Source: Rutpela maculata
Lineage: Eukaryota; Arthropoda; Insecta; Coleoptera; Cerambycidae
Assembly: GCA_936432065.2 (NCBI GenBank)
Contig: OW386287.2
Span: 75,705,804 to 75,769,803, forward strand
Length of the DNA stretch: 64,000 nt
Direction of reading: 5' to 3'
Both the position numbers and the translations under genes were made by a program. How positions within the stretch are numbered: the first letter of the stretch is position 1; each line of letters begins with the position of its first letter. Of the stretch, positions 13,504 to 26,672 are shown in pieces. The notes below the pieces were generated by a model, which saw only the letters and a program-made list of their open reading frames with translations, was not told the DNA's origin and searched no databases.

Positions 13504-14941
13504 AACAATTTTATAAAACCGTCTGTTTGAGAACATTGACCTCAAAATACACGAGTGATAGATAAATGTCATTTTCTGTTTATTATAAGGTACTGTCCCC
13601 AAATTGACTGTTTAATGAAAAAAAAACATTACTAGTGCAGTTTGGGGTCACTAATATACATGTAATTTTATATGAAATATGTGGTACAGATTTTTTTAAA
13701 TATTCACTTGTTTAATTTCTAATTGGTGGTACGAATCTTAAAATTAAGATATATTTTACTTCCACATCCAGTGGAAGTATAGTAACGACAAAAAAATTTT
13801 TAAAAATTTTTATTGTTCAAATAGGCTTAAAATGTCATGAAACGTCGAGATCTTAAGTTTGAGCAAAAAAAAATTTCTGTCTGTCGGTCTGTCTAACTTT
13901 TTTTGTGCGCACGTTTACTCTGGAACCATTTAAGATATTGACTTGAAATTTGGTACCCATATGTACTTTAACGAGTTCTGGAACTAGATTATATTTTCAT
14001 CTTGTTCCGTCCAAGGGTGGGGGGTAAATTGGGATAAATTTGGAGTAAATGGATAAATCAAGCAGGCAAGAGTTCATAAAATTGATATTTAGTATATATA
14101 AGAGAAGCTAAGGTCTCAAAAAATTTTTGGCATTAGCCACCCCCATTATCACCCCCATCCCATTATTAAAGGGGATGAAAAAAAATGTGATTTAGTGTAT
14201 GTACAAGAACCAGAAAACTCAAAATATTTTTTTACTTCATCCACCCCCACTACCACCCCCACTACCACCCCCACGCTACTACCCATGTGGGGTATCGTTT
14301 TATGGGTTTTTGGGGTAGAGGATTTCAAATATTATATTATTAAAGTTTATGGAATTTATTTCCAAATACAAAGTTTTTTCGTTGTGAGTGACTTCGATAG
14401 AGAATCTGGATGCGGAAGTAGTGATTCCTTGGGCAGCGGTTTTTAAAAATGTCGAAGTTTCGATAAATTTATTATCTTCTTCAGAGCACAGTGTTTAAAA
14501 TATTTAAAGTTTAAAATATAAATATAATATATCAAAAGAAATAATACAATTATGAATTAAAAACATCCAATTTTAAATGCTTATTATTCGCTAAAAAAAA
14601 TTAATAAGGGCCACAAGTATATGTGTAGTTTTTGTTGAATTCACAAAAGGTGCTGCGTTTTTTCAATTTCAACTACAGGAACTGAGATCACGGAAAAGCT
14701 AAAAATGTTCTGTTTCCCGATGTTTACCTTTCCTTATTTTACGTTCCATCCAAGGCACGTTCTACTTGTAAAATTACGTTCAGTCTTGTTAATTCATAAA
14801 ATACAGGGTTTTTCATTTCCTATCCAAGTAAATAAACGCATGAAATTCAATATAAGCCAGTATACGTTTTGATACATTGTTTTACATATTTGACATTTTC
14901 GACACAGCTATTATTGTATCTAAAAAAAAACTGTTCAACAC

Positions 14942-15040
14942 CGAGACGGTAGCTTAATGGACTAAGGCATATATGTAGCAAATCATGGCTGGTTCGCTTC
15001 GCTATCTAACCTCTCCAGAGTTAGATTCTCGGCTGCAGCA
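14942..15040 (+). ncRNA. tRNA-like sequence, possible SINE head
   Basis: GGTAGCTTAATGGACTAAGGC fits an internal A box of a tRNA-type promoter, and GAGTTAGATTCTC about 68 bases later resembles a B box with two mismatches. The spacing is longer than in a standard tRNA, and CCGAGA at the 5' side pairs with TCTCGG at the 3' side. It could be the head of a tRNA-derived SINE or a decayed tRNA with an intron. I could not draw a full cloverleaf. Confidence 0.3.
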
Positions 15041-15121
15041 ATTTTTTATTATTTTTTGATTAGCCAAATCCTTCTCCCCCTCTTCAATGAATGTCAGTTG
15101 GTACTATTTACGAAGCATATC

Positions 15122-15405
15122 CAAAGGCGGATCTGGACCTTGAGCTTTGAGGGGGGGGGGGGGGGGGTAACACAGCCGCGTGCTGAAAATAACAAAAATG
15201 TTTTTCCTCGAAAATTAAAATTGCTGAGCATAGCGGGGGGAGAAAATCACAAAAAAAAAATTACAACTAAATAGAATATTTAGGTATTTAAAAATATAAA
15301 ATAAAATAAAAAAATTATGCAATTTTAAAACGAAAGTTGATGGTTTATAGAATCTTGGGTGGAGGGGGGTAATTACCTCGTTAGCCCCCCATAAATCCGC
15401 GCTTC
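15122..15405. mobile_element. Non-autonomous hAT element, right-arm mirror copy
   Basis: Mirror of the element at 10147-10433, with CAAAGGCGGATCTGG at its left end and flanking AGCATATC on both sides (15114-15121 and 15406-15413). Its G-run is a few bases shorter than the C-run in the other arm. Confidence 0.8.
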
Positions 15406-15812
15406 AGCATATCTAGCGTGTTGTATCAAGTGTTATCGTTAGCAAAAATTGCTTTCAGCCGCAAAAGAATTTTTTTTAATTTAATATACATATACAGTTT
15501 TAGTTGATTTTTGCCGCCTTCTTCTTTAGTCAGACGTTTTCGGAGGTTTGGGTTTCTAAAGTTCAGAACATTTATTGTTAAATGAGTCTCTTTAACTTGA
15601 AACAATTTTAAACAGAATAATTACAGAAATTTTATTGATTTTAAACTCGTTAGTAAAATTGATGAATCCTGTTCATTAGGTATAGAAGTATACTCGTTTT
15701 AATTTAGAACTACAAGTAAAATGGATTTAAAAATAAAACAACTATACATTTAAATATGTATTTGTTTAGGTAATGTTATAGTATAAAAAATATTTTATTC
15801 ATAAACTCATTA

Positions 15813-16055
15813 CTACACTACACTTTCATAAAACAACTTTGCTTTTTTTTCAGAAAATTCGTTTATGGCATCATCATAATTTATTGAATTAGATTCTTCG
15901 CTCTCAATTGATAGTATAGCGAGGTTCGTGAGCCTCTCTTGTGCCATATTTGATCTTAAATAATTTGTTATGAGTTTTACTTTACTAAAACTTTTTTCAC
16001 ACCCAGCAAATGTTGTTGGTAAGGTTGCGTAGATCCTTAACTTTTGGAAAGGCAT
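15813..16055 (-). pseudogene. hAT transposase C-terminal region, right-arm mirror copy
   Basis: Encodes exactly the same 80 residues as 9497-9742 on the opposite strand. The identity supports a very recent inverted duplication or an assembly duplicate. Confidence 0.8.
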
Positions 16056-16188
16056 CCATTAAATCTCTGCTGTGGATTAAGTTAAAGTAAATCAAGAGCG
16101 TTAATTTTTTTGAGATTATCTGTGATGTTTCTAGCTTAATCTCGAAAGACTAGACTCATTCGGTAAATTATGTTGCATATAAGCAATG

Positions 16189-16190
<2 letters not shown>

Positions 16191-16269
<79 letters not shown>
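16191..16269. repeat. (TA)n tract, left flank of the provirus
   Basis: About 80 bp of TA dinucleotides directly before the 5' LTR. The tract continues on the other side of the provirus at 24705-24850, so the provirus landed inside it. It also marks where the right palindrome arm ends. Confidence 0.95.
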
Positions 16270-16273
<4 letters not shown>

Positions 16274-16632
16274 ATATAATATTACATGCTATCTTATTGC
16301 GACTTAGCCATAATAAACCTTCACAGGTATATCGTATTTCACGATAACAGCTTCTCTTATTAATTGCTTATCTTCAAGATATCATATTACACCTTTGTTT
16401 CTCATAACTTGTGCAGACTGCAGAACTGCAATTCCTTTGTTATATATTTTGCTTACTCAGGTTCTGTATGTTATAAATATGACTAAACACGCTTTGTTGA
16501 ATCAGTTATTAAACTCACTTAGAATGAAACACTTCTAATTATTGTATTATTCCTTCTTCAAGAGCCAACGTTGGCTCCATTAAATAAATAAACCTTTTTT
16601 AAAAAGTCATTCATGTGAACCGTGATCTAACA
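16270..16632 (+). repeat. 5' LTR of the errantivirus, 363 bp
   Basis: Starts TGTTATATAATATTAC and ends GATCTAACA. A TATAAATA box lies at 16472-16479 and an AATAAATAAA polyadenylation-type signal lies near the end (about 16583). It contains 82 bp (16392-16473) that the 3' LTR lacks. Otherwise the two LTRs read the same. Confidence 0.92.
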
Positions 16633-16633
16633 T

Positions 16634-16651
16634 TGGCGCAGTCGGTAGGAT
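16634..16651 (+). promoter_or_regulatory. Primer-binding site (TGGCGCAGTCGGTAGGAT)
   Basis: One base after the LTR, TGGCGCAGTCGGTAGG is complementary to a tRNA 3' end. The sequence resembles the serine-tRNA sites of the 17.6/297 group of Drosophila elements, and the tRNA assignment rests on that resemblance. Reverse transcription would start here. Confidence 0.75.
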
Positions 16652-16819
16652 CCGTAAACATCATCAGAACAAGAAGCCTAACTGGTAGTGAAGCGTAAGA
16701 GAACAAGGAGAACATCTGCAGAAGGTGCCTAACTAGTGCGTGTACATCTATTAGAACAAGGAGACCTTCCTCACTGGTGGTGGCGGATCCCAATCCCTTG
16801 ACGGAAGAAGAACCTACTC

Positions 16820-16842
16820 ATGGAGATGAAATTAATGTAAGT
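16820..16842 (+). promoter_or_regulatory. Candidate 5' splice site with short leader exon for env
   Basis: A consensus donor GTAAGT lies at 16837-16842, in the untranslated leader before gag. Two ATGs in the same frame (16820 and 16826) lie just upstream. The acceptor at 22338-22348 (TTATTTTCAG) would put these ATGs in frame with env and supply its start and signal peptide. Splicing of env from a leader donor is known for errantiviruses. The specific pairing is my inference. Confidence 0.65.
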
Positions 16843-17159
16843 CATTTTTAAGAATCATCTCGTTATTTTATTTCATTTTTACAATTATTATTTCTCACAA
16901 TTATTTACGTGTATTATACCGCTAATACACTCGGCAAACAAAGCCAATTCTGTTATCAAACAAATCCTTTACAAGCTACAACGCAACAATTCTAATTTTA
17001 AGTTATTTATTTTCGTATTCACGAAACGACTGTGTATTATACAGTTAATACACAATTTATTAACATACGCAAGATAACAAACTATTTCAATTCATTTCAG
17101 TATCATACTGCTGATACGCAACCAATTTTAGTTCAAAAATTTCCAAACAAAAAAGCAAA

Positions 17160-18563
17160 ATGCCAGACAGAGCTCAACCAGAGCCGGTTCAACCAGTTCA
17201 ACCAGTAGTGCCGACGACAGCCGAGCAACCAGAGCAAGTCGAGCACGAGGTAGAGCCTTACAAACTCTCAGAAATTTTCTCGTTAATTCCGGAGTTCGAT
17301 GGTAACGCCATCAACCTCCAAACTTTCCTAAACTCATGTCAGTGTGCCCAACGCATGGCAATTCATGACCAGAAAATCTTGTTAACAGTGCATATTAAAA
17401 ATAAACTAAAAGGTAAAGCTGCCGAACTTATAAATTCGCGCAACCCTGCCACATGGCCAGAAATTAAAGCACTTCTAGAAACCCACTTCGGTGACTCTAG
17501 AGATTTAACAGCTCTTATTCAAGACCTACAAAGAATTCACCAATTGCCTGGTGAATCTGCATTAACATTTGTTTCGCGTCTACAAACGCACAATGCGAAA
17601 ATGCACGCTGCAGTGCAAAAACAAAATCTATCTTCAGAGCAAAGAACCGCGCAAACAAACCTGATCGAAACTATGACATTAAATAATTTGTTAACGGGTC
17701 TAGAACCAAATCTAGGCAGAATAATACGTGCCAGTAACCCTCCAACTATGATGAACGCAATTATTAGAATTCGGAGAGAACTACAACTTTCATATTTTGA
17801 ACAACAAAAATTCCCAAAAAATAGTCCGGTCAAAAATCCAGTAATTCAACAAAAGCGACCACAAGGTCCCAATTTACAACAAAAGTTTTGTTCCTTCTGT
17901 AAACGGAATGGACATGTAATAAGCGAATGCCGCACAAGGCAACAGTCTCAAAACTTCCAGAGACCAAGTTTCCAAGGAAACCCAAACTCACAAAATTTTT
18001 CGCATCAAAACTTCGCACAACCGAGTAATCAATTTGGTCAGAGGACATTCCCTCAAAATAATCAGCCAAATCAATCACAGCAAAACAGGCCCTCAGCCAT
18101 AAGGCCGAACCCTAATTTTATGCAACAGCGACCATCAGCTATCCAACCTAACCCAAATTTTAATCGCTTTAACCAGCAAAAAGCTCATCATTTGAATTAC
18201 GAACCCTATGACAATTATGACAATCAATGTAACTATAATCAATATAATGACTACTCACCCGATTATCAAAACGTAAGTGATAGTTATGAAAATTACGATT
18301 CAGGCAACGCTCAAAACTTTTCAGATAATTATACGGCTAATTCTCAATATGAGCAGTACGAGAATTATACTGCTAATTCTCAAACACTACAAGAGGATTA
18401 TACTGCTAACCCTCAGGATTTTCGCTTAGATCCGGAGTACCCTGCGGATACTCCTACACAACAAATAGACCAATTCGACCAAATATCAAACCAAATACAA
18501 ACAATGAATCTCAACGACAGTTTCGATCCAATGCTGAACTTCCCAGAACAAACGTTCATGTAA
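17160..18563 (+). CDS. gag: Gag polyprotein of the errantivirus, intact
   Basis: 467 codons from ATG at 17160 to TAA at 18561. It would form the virion core and package the RNA. The N-terminal half (residues about 30-230) is a helical capsid-type region with PEFDGNAINLQTFLNSC, LKGKAAELI and W-P-E-I, the usual Ty3/Gypsy Gag pattern. At about residues 246-259 there is one CCHC zinc knuckle, CSFCKRNGHVISEC (C-x2-C-x4-H-x4-C). The last 200 residues are rich in Q, N, Y and F, with three copies of a YTANSQ/YTANPQ motif. The reading frame overlaps pol, which lies in the -1 frame, so a -1 frameshift would make Gag-Pol. No stop or frameshift damage was seen. Confidence 0.92.
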   Translation: MPDRAQPEPVQPVQPVVPTTAEQPEQVEHEVEPYKLSEIFSLIPEFDGNAINLQTFLNSCQCAQRMAIHDQKILLTVHIKNKLKGKAAELINSRNPATWPEIKALLETHFGDSRDLTALIQDLQRIHQLPGESALTFVSRLQTHNAKMHAAVQKQNLSSEQRTAQTNLIETMTLNNLLTGLEPNLGRIIRASNPPTMMNAIIRIRRELQLSYFEQQKFPKNSPVKNPVIQQKRPQGPNLQQKFCSFCKRNGHVISECRTRQQSQNFQRPSFQGNPNSQNFSHQNFAQPSNQFGQRTFPQNNQPNQSQQNRPSAIRPNPNFMQQRPSAIQPNPNFNRFNQQKAHHLNYEPYDNYDNQCNYNQYNDYSPDYQNVSDSYENYDSGNAQNFSDNYTANSQYEQYENYTANSQTLQEDYTANPQDFRLDPEYPADTPTQQIDQFDQISNQIQTMNLNDSFDPMLNFPEQTFM

Positions 18564-21500
18564 ATACGCTTTCTCACACCTTATTAACTGTAAATTCAAA
18601 AAATCTTTATTACATCAAAGATGCAACCGGCAAATTTAAAATTCTTATTGATACAGGCGCAGGTATATCAATTTTTAAACCAAAAACAGCTGAAAATTAT
18701 AGACGTAGATCTCCTGAAAATGTAATTATACAGGGTATTACTGATCAAAAAATTTATATCAACGAATCTGTTCTAATCCCATTCTCAGACGAGTCACACA
18801 AAGTGTATATCTATAATCTAGATATAGATTTTGATGGACTACTAGGCGCAGACTTTCTAGAACATTACGAATGCCGAGTAGATTTTAAAAATAAACAACT
18901 AGTCACAAATTTTAAGACCGTACCATTATTTAAAGTTACGGAAGAAACTACGGTAAATTTACCTTTACAATCAACTATTAATTCTGATACAAAAAATTCA
19001 AATTTAAGCAACATCAAAAATTTAATTTCTATCGAACCTCGCATGGAAAAAATCTGTAAATTAAAATGTAATTTGCAAAATACCGAAGCTATACTGTTAG
19101 CCCAGGAAAACGAGAAAGTACGCTTACCAAATGCTATTGTCAAAATCGATAACAATGGAGAATTTTTAACCTCAATTATAAACGCGAATGCAATACCAAA
19201 AACGGTAAATTTTTCTAACATAAAACTAGAGCCAGTACAAAAATTCAAATCAATTTTCAATTTAAACACTCAAAATTCTGACTCACACCTACAGACGGAC
19301 AGATCCTTCGAAATTAGGAACGAATTGCGCTTGGATCATCTAAACGAAGAAGAGGCCGAAATAGTAACGCAGCTTTGTTTAGACTTTCAAGATATATTCT
19401 ATTTGGAAGGAGACAATTTAACTTTTACTAACGAAATTAAACATTCCATTGACACGAACGATTCAAAACCGGTTTTCACAAAGTCATATCGCTACCCTCA
19501 TATCCATAAAGAGGAAGTCAAAACACAAGTCTCTAATATGCTCGATCAAGGCATCATTAGACCTTCGATTTCTCCCTGGTCCTCTCCGGTTTGGGTTGTA
19601 CCTAAAAAACTCGACGCCTCCGGTAAACAAAAATGGCGAGTTGTAGTGGACTACAGAAAACTCAACGAACTGACTATTGACGATAAATACCCTCTACCCA
19701 ATATTTCCGACCTCCTCGATCAATTAGGCAAATGTCAATATTTTACAACTTTGGACTTAGCCTCCGGATTTCACCAAATCGAGATTGATGCGAAAGATAT
19801 TCAAAAAACTGCTTTCACAGTTGAAAATGGTCATTTTGAATTCGTAAGAATGCCTTTTGGACTTAAGAATGCTCCATCAACGTTTCAAAGAGTGATGGAT
19901 AACATTTTATTAGGTATCCAAAATGAACGATGTCTCGTCTACATGGACGATATTATTGTTTACTCCCCTACTATTCACGAGCATATTTCTCGATTAACAG
20001 AAGTTTTCAAAAGATTACAGAAAGCCAATCTCAAAATTCAACCCGACAAATGCGAGTTTCTCCGCAAAGAAGTCGCTTATTTAGGACATCTCATTACAAA
20101 AGACGGCGTAAAACCGAATCCTTCGAAAGTTGACGCTATTCTAAATTTCCCTCAACCAAAAAATCAAAAAGAAATTAAATCATTTCTAGGCTTAGCCGGA
20201 TATTATAGGCGCTTTATCCCCAATTTCTCCAAGATAACCAAGCCCCTAACAAAACTACTACAAAAAGACATACCATTTCTCTTCGACAATGATTGTGTAA
20301 ATTCTTTTCAAAATTTGAAACAAACATTAACAACAACTCCGATATTAATTTACCCTAATTTTGATGAACCTTTCGTTCTAACCACTGATGCGAGCGCATT
20401 TGCCGTCGGCTCAGTGCTGAGCCAGGGGCCCATTGGCAAAGATTTACCCATTGCCTATGCTTCTAGAACCTTGTGCAGTGCAGAAACTAAGTATTCAACG
20501 ATTGAACGCGAGCTTTTATCGATAGTATGGAGTGTAAAGCACTTTAGACCCTATCTGTACGGTAGAAAGTTCAAGCTTGTAACCGACCACAGACCACTCA
20601 CCTGGTTATTCTCTATAAAAGACCCAGGAAGTAGACTTGCCCGTTGGCGACTCAAATTAGAAGAGTACGATTACGAAATAATTTATAAACCCGGCAAAAT
20701 CAATAAGAATGCGGACGCACTTTCCAGAATCAAAATTAATCATTTATCCGAATGTTCCAAATTCTATTCAAAGGTTCTAGCCGCGAATGACGAAGAGTCA
20801 GACGACGACGAAAACCCAGACGATAATAACGAAATCACTAACGAACAAATTTCCCAAGAATTTGAAACTTTCGCCAACTTATATAAGACAACATCTTTAA
20901 TTGACTATTCGAAAATCAAAGCCTCGAACAAACAACTTTTGTATCGAGAACACAAAGATATTATAACTTTCTTCCAACAAAATAACCTACAAGACCTCCA
21001 TCATAAAATTATCGAGGACATATTCGAAGAAAACCCCGAATTTCATAACGATAAAATCAATATTGTATCGAGCAAAACAGTCAGACATAGGAGATATTTC
21101 ATCATCCCTCTACCTTTTGATATCGAATCTGTAATTGAACATCTATTTTCAGTATTATTTAAAAATCAAGACGTCCTAGATCTCTCTAAGACATACTTTG
21201 TCGAAAATAATTTAGACCTCCCCATACTTGAAATCCTATCATTCATTTTTGCGGAAAAAGACTTAAAAGTAGTAATTTGTCAAGATATCGTCAGAACTGC
21301 CGACGAAGATGAAATTCCAATTATATTGGAGCAAAATCATTTTGGTAAAAATAATCTACACCGCGGAATAAATGAAACGATTCGAAGAATTAGAGAAAAA
21401 TACACTTGGCAAGGTTTAACTAAAGACGTTGAAAATTTTATAAAAAATTGCGAAACTTGCCAAAAGACTAAAGTATGCCGGAAGAACCTTAATAACCCTC

Positions 21501-22336
21501 TAGTAGTCACAGAAACCCCGAGAACACCATTCGAAAGAATCAATATCGATTTATTTGAATTCCCTACTCGAAATTACGCTTTAACCATTCGCGACGAATT
21601 AACTAAATTCACGCAAGCATATGCAGTCCCGGATAAATCCGCAAAATCTGTCGTAAACACTTTGTTGTTATATTTCCAACATTATGGTACCCCATTAAGA
21701 ATCCATTGCGATTACGGTGGCGAATTTGACAACCGCTTGCTCAAAGATCTCTGCACCCTCTACGACATAAAATTAACTTATTCAAGCGTAGGACATCCCC
21801 AATCGAACGGATCCATAGAAAGATTTCATGCTACTTTAGCCGAAATGATAAGAATCCACAAAACTGAAAACCCAAACGAACATCCTTTTACGATTTTACC
21901 ATATGCAGTAATATGCTATAACAATTCGGTAAATAAAACACACGGTTTTACCCCATATGAACTTATCTTTGGTCATACATCTAACAGACCACCCGAAACT
22001 TTGTACAACCAAAAAGAATTAATAACTAAATACGTTAGAGATTTAAACAATAGAATATCCCACTACTATAAAATAGCCCGTAGTCGAACACAATCTCAAA
22101 AAGAGAAAGCAAAAGTTCGCTTCGACAGAAATATTCCCCAAAAACGACCTGAATACAAAATAGGTGACTTAGTTTATGTAAAAGAATCACAAATTAAGAA
22201 CAAACTACAAAACAAATTTAACGGTCCCTTTAAAATAAAAGAAATTTTTCAAAATTCTGCTACCCTATTAAATCTCGAAACAAAACAAGAGACTAAAGTA
22301 AATTTTGATAGAATGAAACCATATACTGAAAATTAA
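18560..22336 (+). CDS. pol: Pol polyprotein (protease, RT, RNase H, integrase) of the errantivirus, intact
   Basis: The frame is open from within the end of gag (-1 frame) to TAA at 22334. The start used here is the gag stop region, and the frameshift site was not pinned down. Domains in order: aspartic protease with IDTGAG at about 18647; reverse transcriptase with LDLASGFHQI, the VYMDD active site at 19940-19951 and FLGLAGYYRRF; RNase H with TTDASAFAVGSVLSQ near 20380 and the HRPLTWLF segment; integrase HHCC zinc region at 21337-21475 (H-x-H...CETCQ); integrase core with D near 21545, D in HCDYGGEF at about 21710 and E in NGSIERFH at about 21814; then a GPF-type C-terminal module (FNGPFKI). 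All the catalytic residues expected are present. It lies immediately before env. Confidence 0.94.
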   Translation, partial: VNTLSHTLLTVNSKNLYYIKDATGKFKILIDTGAGISIFKPKTAENYRRRSPENVIIQGITDQKIYINESVLIPFSDESHKVYIYNLDIDFDGLLGADFLEHYECRVDFKNKQLVTNFKTVPLFKVTEETTVNLPLQSTINSDTKNSNLSNIKNLISIEPRMEKICKLKCNLQNTEAILLAQENEKVRLPNAIVKIDNNGEFLTSIINANAIPKTVNFSNIKLEPVQKFKSIFNLNTQNSDSHLQTDRSFEIRNELRLDHLNEEEAEIVTQLCLDFQDIFYLEGDNLTFTNEIKHSIDTNDSKPVFTKSYRYPHIHKEEVKTQVSNMLDQGIIRPSISPWSSPVWVVPKKLDASGKQKWRVVVDYRKLNELTIDDKYPLPNISDLLDQLGKCQYFTTLDLASGFHQIEIDAKDIQKTAFTVENGHFEFVRMPFGLKNAPSTFQRVMDNILLGIQNERCLVYMDDIIVYSPTIHEHISRLTEVFKRLQKANLKIQPDKCEFLRKEVAYLGHLITKDGVKPNPSKVDAILNFPQPKNQKEIKSFLGLAGYYRRFIPNFSKITKPLTKLLQKDIPFLFDNDCVNSFQNLKQTLTTTPILIYPNFDEPFVLTTDASAFAVGSVLSQGPIGKDLPIAYASRTLCSAETKYSTIERELLSIVWSVKHFRPYLYGRKFKLVTDHRPLTWLFSIKDPGSRLARWRLKLEEYDYEIIYKPGKINKNADALSRIKINHLSECSKFYSKVLAANDEESDDDENPDDNNEITNEQISQEFETFANLYKTTSLIDYSKIKASNKQLLYREHKDIITFFQQNNLQDLHHKIIEDIFEENPEFHNDKINIVSSKTVRHRRYFIIPLPFDIESVIEHLFSVLFKNQDVLDLSKTYFVENNLDLPILEILSFIFAEKDLKVVICQDIVRTADEDEIPIILEQNHFGKNNLHRGINETIRRIREKYTWQGLTKDVENFIKNCETCQKTKVCRKNLNNPLVVTETPRTPFERINIDLFEFPTRNYALTIRDELTKFTQAYAVPDKSAKSVVNTLLLYFQHYGTPLRIHCDYGGEFDNRLLKDLCTLYDIKLTYSSVGHPQSNGSIERFHATLAEMIRIHKTENPNEHPFTILPYAVICYNNSVNKTHGFTPYELIFGHTSNRPPETLYNQKELITKYVRDLNNRISHYYKIARSRTQSQKEKAKVRFDRNIPQKRPEYKIGDLVYVKESQIKNKLQNKFNGPFKIKEIFQNSATLLNLETKQETKVNFDRMKPYTEN

Positions 22337-22337
22337 A

Positions 22338-22348
22338 TTTATTTTCAG
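22338..22348 (+). promoter_or_regulatory. Candidate 3' splice site before env
   Basis: TTATTTTCAG directly after the pol stop is a good acceptor (pyrimidine-rich, ending CAG). The sequence right after it begins a hydrophobic stretch in the env frame, which fits a signal peptide. See the donor at 16837. Confidence 0.65.
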
Positions 22349-24188
22349 GTTTCTCCTGCTGTTCGGATCAGCACTCTGTCAATACAAAATTACCCCGATC
22401 AATAACACTGTTGGTGTATACTATCACCAAGACACGGACATCGTGGTGACAAATGACAAATGGACTCTGCTAGTGCATAAAAATATTTCATCCCTCAAAC
22501 TAGCTTTTGACAAAAACCAAAATAATTTAGACAGAATCTTGAACACCCTTGATGGTGCTGACCAAAAATCAATCCTGTTTAGAAGCGAAGTCAAAACAGA
22601 GTTTAACCTTTTAATGCAAATTGCTAGTTCGATAAAAACGAAATTTGACGAAGTCTTTTCAGACACAAAGAGATATAAACGCGGAATACTTAACGGTTTC
22701 GGAACAATATTCAAATCAATTACCGGAAACTTAGACGCCGAAGATGGCGAGTACTACACTAACTGTATAAATAAATTAAATAATGACGAACACCAATTAG
22801 AAAACTTAATCAAAAATCAAATCTCAGTTACGACTTCTGTTATCAAAAATTTCAACTCAACTATACAAAAATTACAAATTGATGAGGAAACATTTAACAA
22901 AGATATCAAAGAAATTGAGCACACAATTCAAACTATGACTCAAACGATCCAAGCTGCCGAAATAAAACTAAAATTTCTATACATTTCCGAACAACTAATG
23001 GCCAGCTATTTGTATATCGAAGACAATCTAAACGATATTTTAAATTCAATGACATTCGCCAGATTAGGAATTATTCATTCATCAATCATAACACCTGATC
23101 ACTTAGTAACGGCGTTACAAGAGATTTCACAGAGTTTGCGAAGGAACAATTTACCTCTTCCAATTAAACTATCAGCAGTTGCTCAATATCTGGATATTAT
23201 TGAACTAAAAGCTTTTCAACTAGATTCTAATTTAATATTTGTTTTAACAATACCTCTCATTGAACCTCAAAATTACAACACCTTTCGTCTGTACCCTATA
23301 CCCATACTTGATAACAGAACTGGTCTACATCACTTTTTATCTATTTCACAAAAGTTTATCGCGAGAGACGATGATTCTTTGATGTACATACCTATACAAA
23401 ATTTGAAAGAATGCAAACCACTTTATTTTGGAACCAAACTATGTTCGAACTTGTTTGCATATCCTATCGACCAAAATGCCATTTGTGAAGCTAGAATATT
23501 AAAACCATTGCCGAAACTCCCAGAAAATTGTCAAACTTCCTTCATCATTAGTCAAGGATACAACGTCCAAGAACTTGAAGACAACACATGGCTAGTGATT
23601 AATTCCGAACCACTTCACATTACCATCAACTGCCCGAAGAGAGAATCCATAACAGAGCTAATTAACAAAAATTCCATCATAAAACTACAACCAGGATGTT
23701 ACGCCTATGCAGGCATTACTCGAATACAAGCCAGTGCTAAAGACTTTTCCGAAATTAAGGACAATTCACATCCAATCCAAATTCCTTTTGAATGCTGCAA
23801 TCACATGCCCGACAAAATCGAAATTCCAAAATTAAAACCGCTTAAATTAAACAGTCTCGACGTAGAAGATTTAGATATTGCTAAAAACAAACTAGAGCAA
23901 TATTCCAAAGACCTAGACGACCTTATAAACGAACCTTTTGTGACCAAACATGTATCTTGGTTCACATACTTCATAATCACTCTCATCATCCTATTAGTTC
24001 TACTTTACATAACTTGTAAATGCAGAAGAAGAAGATGTGGAGCATTGCGAATCCAACCCTCAACGGATAACCCTCCTTCACCTCCTTCAGAGCGAAGCAG
24101 AGTATTTACCAAATTTCCTAGACTGATCCCTCCAAGAAAGCGACCCGGTATTAGACCTCAAGAAGAAGAGGACATCGAGTTAACATAG
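22349..24188 (+). CDS. env: Envelope glycoprotein of the errantivirus, intact frame
   Basis: The first ATG in frame is at 22443, but the frame is open back to the splice acceptor at 22348, and the first dozen codons there are strongly hydrophobic (signal peptide-like). The true start is therefore probably spliced in. A basic furin-type site (KRYKR, 22668-22682) is followed by a glycine- and hydrophobic-rich stretch, the expected position of a fusion peptide in the errantivirus/baculovirus F family. A heptad-rich region follows (about 22800-22990), then a cysteine-bearing ectodomain, a single transmembrane segment (about 23957-24010, with LIILLVLLYI) and a basic tail (CKCRRRRCG). The protein acts in membrane fusion and transmission between cells. 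No stops or frameshifts are visible. Confidence 0.9.
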
Positions 24189-24410
24189 ACTTTCATGTGG
24201 AGTTTTACCCTTGTCTATTAATTTAGACTATTGTATTTTATCCTTATTACGTTATGTAATGTTTTATTATCGCTTACCAATTTTAACTTTTACATTATTT
24301 TATTATTTTGCTTTGTATTCATTCAACATTGTTTCAATTTATTTTTGCATTATATTCATTTAACGTTTTAACAATTTTCAAAAGTTGCTGCATAACATCA
24401 ACTTTTTTTA

Positions 24411-24423
24411 TTAAGGGGGAAGT
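24411..24423 (+). promoter_or_regulatory. Polypurine tract (TAAGGGGGAAGT)
   Basis: A purine run AAGGGGGAAG directly before the TG of the 3' LTR. It primes plus-strand synthesis in this class. Confidence 0.8.
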
Positions 24424-26323
<1,900 letters not shown>

Positions 26324-26672
26324 TAAATATATATATTTTTTAAGTGCCACTCCCTATAAATTAGCAAGCCCCCGCACAATATAGAAACTTTTCTGTGAAG
26401 CATTTACTATAACACTGCCAAGAATGAACTAAATCCATTCAATATGACATTATTCCGAAGTTTTGCATATATTTTACCTCTAGATACTGTACTATTTGGC
26501 GCAGAGGTTTATTTCATCAACATTTTTAAATATTTTTACAGACGCAAGATACCCAACAAACTAATAAATGCTTAAAACCTTCCTTGAGTATAGTCTGAAT
26601 TGCATCTGTCTTACATAAATAAACCTAGCGATAGTGGGTTTGTTTAAAAATTAATATATTTTTTTTTTACAG
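26324..26672 (+). other. Likely intron sequence upstream of the kinase exon
   Basis: No repeat boundary is seen. It ends in a long pyrimidine tract and TTTTTTTTTACAG (26660-26672), a strong 3' splice site. Confidence 0.5.
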
